A stretch of DNA of 64,000 nt from Steromphala cineraria (Eukaryota > Mollusca > Gastropoda > Trochida > Trochidae). Below, piece by piece: positions 59,501-64,000 of this stretch. The notes beneath the pieces were generated by a model. The model was not told the origin of the DNA, ran no database searches, and was given only the letters and a program-made list of their open reading frames with translations. Location of the stretch: the NCBI GenBank assembly GCA_916613615.1, contig OU744720.1, forward strand, positions 3,575,749 through 3,639,748. The letters are read 5' to 3'. Every line of letters starts with the position of its first letter. Positions within the stretch are counted from its first letter, which is position 1. The translations under genes and the position numbers were made by a program.

Positions 59501-61082
59501 CTAAACTGGGAGCAATTCTAAATGGTTTCAGTAGAAATATCAGAGACTACTTGTGACCGTTGGTGCCTGTTTGAAACATTCTATATCTGATACTAGAAGA
59601 GATGATAAGAATGATAAACGATTTGCGAGGAAGTATCTGTTGATCTATCCCGAGTTAATCTTTGTGAATAAGTTGAAGCTTGTCGAAGTATATGAGAATA
59701 TACCGTCAATCTCGAACCCATCCACGGCGGTGCCCGGTGTGAAGGTCAGGGGGTCGTTGTCGGCGTCAGAGACCACAACCTTCCCAATGAACACGCCCTC
59801 GCCGGTATCCAGGGGCACGTTGGCTATCTCCACTACAAACAGCATAATTAAATGATAATATTCTTTATCATATGAACATCAATGAAGTACTGGATTTCCT
59901 GCTGTCGATCCGGCTACAGTGACGATTGCGTCTTACCAAAAGACGTCCAAAGATGGGAGTTGTTGCTGCCTTGCTTGACATTCAGCATTATAAGGCCAGA
60001 ACAACGCATTAACTGTCGCTTTACTGTGGTTGCCGGGTGCAAAGTTCACAAAACAAAATTCCGAAATACAATCTATTGAGGATAAAAAAGACTTATTATT
60101 ACTATTACAAGCTGATAACCAGTCATTGAACATCCCCAGTTCAAAACCTGTGGACAGTTTCGCAATGAATGATTTTCCTGTTATCACTGTTATTTGGTCA
60201 AGAGATACCAATCCATAATAGTCAACAAATGTGACACAATGTGTAATATCTTAAATTTGCACTTTATAAATTTGAAACACATATTGTATTGATTCGGATA
60301 ACCGGACGACTTGCTATCCGACTTGTAACCAAAACGTCCGGACAAACGAGGTTCGACTGTATGCAAAGACAATATGATTTGAAGTCACCCCTTATAAATT
60401 CATATGATTTAGAAAAGCATTTTGTGCTATCAGAGCCTCACCCTTGCCCGTGGGTCCGACAGTGACGACTGGTGGTTCGTTCTCCTGAATGTACACGACC
60501 ACGAGGAAGGTATCGTTCTCCTCCGCGCTGTTCTTACAGCTCCCCGACAGCGTAACCTCCGTGATGGCATCGTCAATCTTGGCCGGAGTTGGTGTCTTGG
60601 GTTTGAAGTCGATGTGGTAATCTGAATTGTGTTAAAGCAACGTAACTGTGAAAGATACAGAGGGTTGTATAAGGTGCTGAGCCAATTTATAATATCGTCG
60701 TACCTGTAACAATGTATCAAAATCATTTAAAAATCTCAATTTACTTCATGGTTGTTCCCTCTCTTAGTTACCCACACGCACGTGCAAGTTAAGATTTGCA
60801 AAAGAATTTAAATTATAATTCAGTGACTGAAATCACATAAAATAATAGAAGTAGAACATTTCAGTTAACACTTGAGACTATCAGATCTGGTATAGTCTAC
60901 TCACTGGTATCTCCGCTTAGTTTCGTGATTTTAAAGAAGTCCTCGTCCGCGACGGGAGGGTCTAGAGAACAGATCACTCCGCCTCCCCCGGCATCAGACG
61001 CCAGGATGTTAAGCAGAGTCTGGGAGTGCTTGTACTGGCTCCGGCGTACACTCGTCGTGTCGATGTCGTTTGTGATTGTAAC
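32546..61082 (-). CDS. Atypical cadherin, large single-pass membrane protein; N-terminus beyond the recognised exons
   Basis: Twenty-eight exons: 61082-60905, 60621-60442, 59832-59704, 59228-59103, 58028-57858, 57367-57183, 56088-55782, 55337-55093, 50937-50763, 49802-49638, 49489-49352, 48998-48864, 44326-44153, 43763-43576, 42240-42064, 41683-41509, 40528-40332, 39580-39391, 38908-38738, 38551-38411, 37993-37868, 37483-37292, 37038-36860, 36038-35775, 34556-34239, 33781-33441, 33306-33236, 32595-32546. Every junction keeps phase; 5088 nt, 1695 aa so far. About a dozen cadherin repeats end in linkers such as 'LDVNDEEPKF', 'DENDPPIF', 'VNDNEPEF', 'DVNEPPEF' and 'VNEHTPRF', while others are weak ('NKPPKC', 'NQRPTIKD'). 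LDRE-type motifs are degenerate ('LDHEDRETYKF'). Exon 26 adds a Pro/Thr then Asp-Ala/Gly-Ser stalk and a helix near 1604-1632. The 60-residue tail has no catenin-binding motif. Exon 1 starts in phase 0 with no signal peptide, so more exons lie upstream. Adhesion is the likely role. Some weak donors (exons 8, 12, 15) are the least certain edges. Confidence 0.87.
32721..32829. repeat. Truncated second copy of the GGGGAGACCAGG element end
   Basis: This segment aligns base for base, at roughly 85-90% by eye, with 15359-15467: both contain 'ATCTGATAAGAATTAGAGA' and end in CCCTGGTCTC(C/T)CCTA. The left part of the element is absent. Confidence 0.75.
33048..33153. mobile_element. Short MITE with 'CTATTCTCGAAAG' ends
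   Basis: The left end has GTGCCTATTCTCGAAAGTG; the right end, reverse complemented, has GGCTCCTATTCTCGAAAGCA. Inside are CCTAG-containing repeats. It is a 106-bp internal-deletion form of the same family as the 0.9-kb element at 53434-54350. It lies in the last part of the cadherin gene, between exons 27 and 28. Confidence 0.7.
34003..34250. repeat. Irregular minisatellite covering the exon 25 splice donor of the cadherin gene
   Basis: Units contain 'GACGACAATAGACAA' and 'CCAATCTAAGGGTGTTG' in mixed order, about seven copies. Three carry 'GATATTGACCT': at 34041, 34163 and 34231. The last of these is the true donor (AAG|GTCAATATC on the minus strand, exon end 34239); the other two are copies of it within the intron (CAGAG|GTCAATATC). 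Confidence 0.75.
34600..35760. repeat. Old dispersed-repeat sequence in cadherin intron 24
   Basis: Blocks around 34890-35040 and 35200-35330 share GGGCCA or CAGAGGG-type flanks, 'CTTTTGCTTCTGGAGAA' or a variant, and ATGAAAAAA...GGG. A third 'TTTTGCTTCTGGAGAA' is at 35420. They look like diverged tandem subunits of one repeat family. No coding content. Confidence 0.4.
37686..37875. repeat. 53-bp tandem repeat carrying the exon 21 splice donor of the cadherin gene
   Basis: Units start 'AGTATGAAGACTGTTCTACT' at about 37686, 37739, 37792 and 37845. Each contains CACTCACGACT or CTACTCACGACTGA, which on the minus strand reads AGTC|GTGAGT. The right-most is the real donor of the exon ending at 37868; three copies follow in the intron. 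Confidence 0.88.
38059..38311. mobile_element. 253-bp MITE with 75-bp inverted ends
   Basis: The ends AGTAAACC...CCTCAATA(T/A)TATCCG and 'TTTCACTCCTATACTGAGTC' match in inverted orientation over about 75 bp, with about 8-10 differences, followed by GTAGAGGG(A/T)CGCGTCAGCC. Nothing coding. It lies in the cadherin intron between exons 20 and 21. Confidence 0.75.
41115..41312. repeat. 33-bp tandem repeat, six copies
   Basis: The unit is 'CATAACAGTTACTCTGAACT' + GCATCATAGGGGG, nearly identical in all copies, in a cadherin intron (between exons 16 and 17). Because 33 is a multiple of three, a minus-strand frame repeats 'MQFRVTVMPPM', but it has no splice context and is not part of the gene model. 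Confidence 0.9.
42394..43040. mobile_element. Non-autonomous element with internal tandem units and a terminal hairpin (Helitron-like)
   Basis: Three related units of 150-190 bp contain 'TTTCCATGGAAACCAG', 'ACCAAAATAGCAAAAGGCAC', CTAGATCTAACC and 'TACCAAGTTTCGT'. They are followed by GGAATTAC repeats and a hairpin CCCGCAAAGCTTTGCGGG at 43008-43025. The element begins near ATGTCCCCCGC (42410) and ends GGGGGACATAAT. Central tandem units plus a 3' hairpin are typical of non-autonomous Helitron/Helentron families of bivalves and others; family identity is inference. Confidence 0.55.
43280..43416. repeat. Fold-back repeat with 65-bp imperfect arms
   Basis: 43280-43344 and 43350-43416 are imperfect reverse complements ('GAATCCAATGGTTTATTGAC' in the left arm, its complement in the right), with a few-base centre. 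It lies in the cadherin intron between exons 14 and 15. Probably a MITE or one end of a fold-back element. Confidence 0.75.
44890..48848. repeat. 47-bp minisatellite, about 84 copies, filling cadherin intron 12
   Basis: The unit is 'CATATGATGGTACGGGCTCA' then (T/C)TGGAGA, then either CATGATCAATAATTCAAATA or AAAGACAAATAATTCAAATA. The first few units (to about 45030) are diverged; the rest are very similar. Between 46440 and 47450, unit types recur in an ordered four-unit cycle (CTCATT, CTCACT, CTTATT, CTTATT), i.e. a 188-bp higher-order repeat, while the ends use the CATGATCAAT form. On the minus strand the array starts about 15 bp after the donor of exon 12 (48864). Confidence 0.93.
50452..50579. 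mobile_element. 128-bp hAT-type MITE with poly(T) core
   Basis: Perfect 29-bp inverted ends beginning 'CACAGGCCCCCGGGTCATTG' enclose a short interior with 23 T (50523-50545). GTCCGTAT is duplicated at 50444-50451 and 50580-50587. An 8-bp target duplication and CA...TG ends are features of the hAT superfamily. It lies in the long cadherin intron between exons 9 and 10. Confidence 0.88.
51955..52735. mobile_element. Element with about 150-bp tandem units and GTCCCCCG...GGGGGAC ends
   Basis: About four units contain 'GACCTTGAAAATAAGGTCAA' or a variant, 'AAGTGACTGGTGTCTG', 'GACCAAATTTGAAGACATT' and GAGATATCGCGTTAACAAG. The element opens near AATGTCCCCCGCC and closes with GTACGGACGGACGCC...'GTCCCCCGTTTCGCGTGG' and GGGACAATAATA, a strong hairpin. 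It has the same plan as the element at 42394-43040, in cadherin intron 8. Confidence 0.6.
53240..54700 (-). pseudogene. Tc1-family transposase fragments, interrupted
   Basis: At about 54700-54355 on the minus strand, 'RRRLRDAGL'-type DNA-binding sequence ('GCPGITGRRLMYRLRQTG') is recognisable but cut by several stops. At about 53395-53265 comes the catalytic end: 'DWARPNMNPIEHLWNYLD', the Tc1 'SPDLNPIEHLWD' block with its third acidic residue, then 'RNVRRRLVRQSNVQD'. The two parts are separated by the 0.9-kb MITE-like insertion. This is a dead copy. Confidence 0.8.
53434..54350. mobile_element. 0.9-kb non-autonomous element with 'GGGTGCCTATTCTCGAAAG' ends, nested in the Tc1 relic
   Basis: The left end reads CAGGGTGCTTATTCTCGAAAG; the right end, reverse complemented, CAGGGTGCCTATTCTCGAAAG. 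Near both ends are repeats of CCTAGGAT, AGGATATCCTAA and related motifs that could pair. It has no transposase. The short copy at 33048-33153 shares both ends and the CCTAG repeats. The superfamily is not clear, because the target duplication (CAG or shorter) is ambiguous. Confidence 0.75.
58140..58235 (-). repeat. tRNA-like SINE head
   Basis: On the minus strand, 'TGGTTAACTGTTGGTATGG' (A-box-like) is followed about 35 nt later by 'GTGGGTTCGAATTCCGCC', with a perfect polymerase III B-box core GGTTCGAATTC. The acceptor stem cannot close and there is no clear anticodon arm, so I call it a retroposed tRNA-derived sequence. It lies in the cadherin intron between exons 4 and 5. Confidence 0.5.
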
Positions 61083-61089
61083 CTGACAA

Positions 61090-64000
61090 CAGTCGGATTG
61101 TGAGAAGAATTGGGAATTATTACCGATATGGTGAGTGGTAACCAGTTACATATTTTTACCATGTGCACATGTGCACATATCACTTAATCTAGCAACGCTT
61201 TTAGCGTGAGCTCCGTTTTACGTGTCTATGACGTCATAAATCATTATTGTTCACTGTACAAAGGAAACAAGCACATTTCTGATTATTCCCATGCAATTAA
61301 AATGTAACAGAGTCAGTTATAAATTATTACACGCGAAATGTGCCATATGACATTTACAAAACTCGTGCAAATTTGTGTTGAACCCTCGCTCTCGCTCGGA
61401 TGATACAAATATTGCCACTCGTGTCGTAAAAGCCACACCTGCTCGGGTAATATTCTCTATTTACTGATGAGGCTCTTGAGAGGCAATTTAGAAGTTCGTG
61501 AATTAGCTAGTACCACAATTCACCCGACGAAGGGGCAATGAATAGCACAGAAACGTTGTGCTCTTCACGAAAGAAGAAAATGATTGCCATAACATTTATC
61601 TTGGTAGATCCTGGATCATAATTGTGAATAAAGATGCTAAATTACAGCCTATATATTTGTTTCTGGATATATAGACTAGTGTACAGGAAGTACATGAGTA
61701 ATCGCTTGATTTCGTCTATTTGGAATAAGTGTGTTAAACCGATATAATAGCGGGCAAGAGAAAGAAAGAACCTTAGGTAAACTTATCATATACAATGTAT
61801 ATGATATATGATTTTCAGATACTATTATAGTTTTAAACTGAAATGTACAGGCGTTATATCATCATTTGAAGACGTATTTGTTGTTTGTTTATAAATTCTA
61901 TATTCATAATTGTTCCTACCTTAATTTTGACAACAACTGTACAACTGTGTGTCACAAATCCTATGTGGAAATCAATAATGTGTCTTTCTTACACACATTT
62001 AGAACATTGTAAGCACTGAAGGGGTTATGATAGTGTTTTGATACCCCTGCCTATATTAAACAAAGATTTTTTGATAAAGACACCAATAATTTCATCAAGA
62101 TTAAAGGGGGACTGAAATGGTCTATGGCCACTTTCGGGATTAATAAAAATGCAATTTGAATCAGAGTCAACTTTGAATTTTCGAAATCGGACGGCAACTT
62201 GCCTAAATACGGGTTTAAAAATACACTGCCTAATTAGTCCCGGCGAACAGAATCTGTGGTCACTGAAGCGTGATCCGAGCGTGTCTACTTACTGTGACGT
62301 AGCAGTAGGTGAGTAGTTTCAACAAAATATCATGTTTCAACGGGAAATGACACCTTTTTAATCATTCCTTTAACATACAAATATTCACAAAAAACACTCA
62401 ATTTTTGTACATTCCGAAAGCTTAGATATCCGACGACTCAATAACGATTTATTCAAGCCAATAATTATTGTATAAACCATGATGTAGTATCGTATATTTC
62501 AAAACCCTATCAAATGAAGCAAAAGGCGACTGCCTTGTTTTATTGGCGCCGTAATGGCTAGACATGTCCGTTTAAAGTGATAATCTGATGGTCTGTTGTT
62601 TGCTGAATCTTACATAACATACACTGACAATTATTTCCGACGGTGACAAATAACAAATCGTTTATATTTTCAGTGAACAAACCGACTACTATCTACAATC
62701 GAATACATACAATGTTAATTTTTTGTAAGTTTCTTGCAATATAAAGATATGTTATACGGTGGATAATTTTACCATAATGGTTTGAAAGGAATGGAAAAGT
62801 GTGAATTATAGGTGAGGTTATATGTTATTTATTATATTTTTTATCTTATGAAAAGATAGGCGCCACAGTGGATGATCTATAGTACGTTATGATCAATCTC
62901 CGTAGTTTTTACAACACATATAAATAATTAAATAGTTAAACATTATTTACCAATGGTTGATCTATTCAATATATATAAGATTTCGATACGTATTGAAAAT
63001 GAAATAATGTTATTTTTGGGATCACACTGTTTTGCATATAACATTCCGCATAATGATAGTCTCATCCATCAAAGTGATTCCAACAACAAAAGTAGTACAG
63101 AGTATATCTTAGATATAATCGTACTTGCTTTTGGCCTTCTTTAATAAATCAGAATTTAACACATAAAACGTTTAGTTTGAAGGAGGTTTATCTCCAGACA
63201 TTATGGTAGATACGCAAATGGAGACAGACCCGGTGGGCGGGGCGTCACACTCTAATGAGTTTTCAAAGCGTTCGCCTGTTAATTTCGGCGGCTTTCTAAA
63301 AACCGGGTATAAAATGCTGATTAAAAGCCTAATTTATGTGTGTATTGTCTCAATTATATGCTCATTGCATTCTCATAGATAATGGTACTTGAGATATTGA
63401 TATATTATTCTTAGAAAAAGTACATTGCGTAACCTCTTTAATACAAATATGTGTTATTACAAACGTAGTACAAATCAAATACATCCTTTTCTTTGAAATA
63501 TCATTATAAAAGACGTTGAAAGCGATTCAAGTCAAATATGATATTGTTATTCAATTACTCATTCAAGTGTATAAATAAGTTATTCAAGTATTCAATTAGA
63601 GGATAACGATGGAAAGCTTCTATGAAACGAGGTTGAAAAAAAAAAAAGTGCGGAAATGAAGAGTATTTTGATACAAAATTCAAGTATATTGTCAAAACAA
63701 AGCACATGCCATTCACTATAACGATGTTAATAACTCTCTCTGGCTCTTTGGAAAAAATTACATCGAATTGTCTTAACATTAACTACTTTCCATACATTAT
63801 AAGTTGAAAAAGTACAGCTCCGTACCTTAAGTTTGTTCACTTACCTCCTGCAAATATCATGTTATTCGAAATGTCTTTCAGGTATTCCAGCATTTTAAAA
63901 GGAAACGGATCATTTTAAAAAGTCATTATAAACGTTAAAGATTATTTTTGCGTTTACAGTTTCGTGTGTCATACCAATCATTTAACCGTAAGTATTTTGG
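61090..64000. other. Region upstream of the first recognised cadherin exon
   Basis: Nearly 3 kb with no cadherin-like exon I can support. It is probably an intron or the upstream part of the same gene. An A run is at 63636-63647. A short minus-strand frame at 63894-63845 ends in a good donor but joins in the wrong phase. I see no repeat boundary. Confidence 0.4.

Noticed and set aside
63845..63894. Possible minus-strand exon 'MLEYLKDISNNMIFAG' ending in a consensus GTAAGT donor
   Set aside because: It ends in phase 1 while the first cadherin exon starts in phase 0, and no upstream or intermediate exon or protein similarity supports it.

Overview
This 64-kb window is animal nuclear DNA. It has multi-exon genes with GT-AG introns, one clear GC-AG intron, AATAAA signals, minisatellites, and many fossils of eukaryotic transposons (DIRS, mariner, Tc1, hAT-, TTAA- and TA-type MITEs, tRNA-derived SINEs). 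An intronless TRIM gene, a reprolysin with a PLAC-like tail, an animal berberine-bridge-type flavoprotein, and repeats bounded by GTCCCCCG...GGGGGAC ends all suggest a marine invertebrate. I think a lophotrochozoan, most likely a mollusc, but that is inference: no species marker is visible.

Layout. 1-2740: 3' part of a decayed DIRS-type tyrosine-recombinase retrotransposon, entered from outside the window. 3965-4852: 31-bp minisatellite. 5542-10467 (minus): a 14-exon gene for a secreted metalloproteinase of 619 aa. 10.5-18.7 kb: gene-poor, with a perfect 83-bp-arm palindrome, a TTAA MITE nested in a TA element, and a 70-bp minisatellite. 18770-21760 (plus): a four-exon FAD-linked oxidoreductase whose first coding exon I could not place. 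24757-26670 (plus): intronless TRIM E3 ligase. 26.9-29.7 kb: SINE pieces, a 33-bp-arm palindrome and an almost intact mariner. 32546-61082 (minus): 28 exons of an atypical cadherin whose joined reading frame is 5088 nt (1695 codons, last one a stop); it ends in a transmembrane helix and a short tail, and its N-terminus lies upstream. Above 61.1 kb I see no convincing gene.

Exon models were built by hand from splice sites, phase continuity and domain continuity. All three spliced models stay in frame, and both complete totals divide by three. The three host genes besides TRIM make cell-surface or secreted proteins, but nothing suggests that they act together.

The most unusual signal is in the cadherin introns. 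Three minisatellites (53 bp, an irregular set built on 'GACAATAGACAA', and 47 bp) sit at or beside 5' splice sites. Two of them have copied the splice-donor sequence itself, so the introns carry tandem pseudo-donors. The 47-bp array fills about 4 kb of one intron and has a higher-order structure. None of this amounts to a demonstrated new system; each point is listed with a test.
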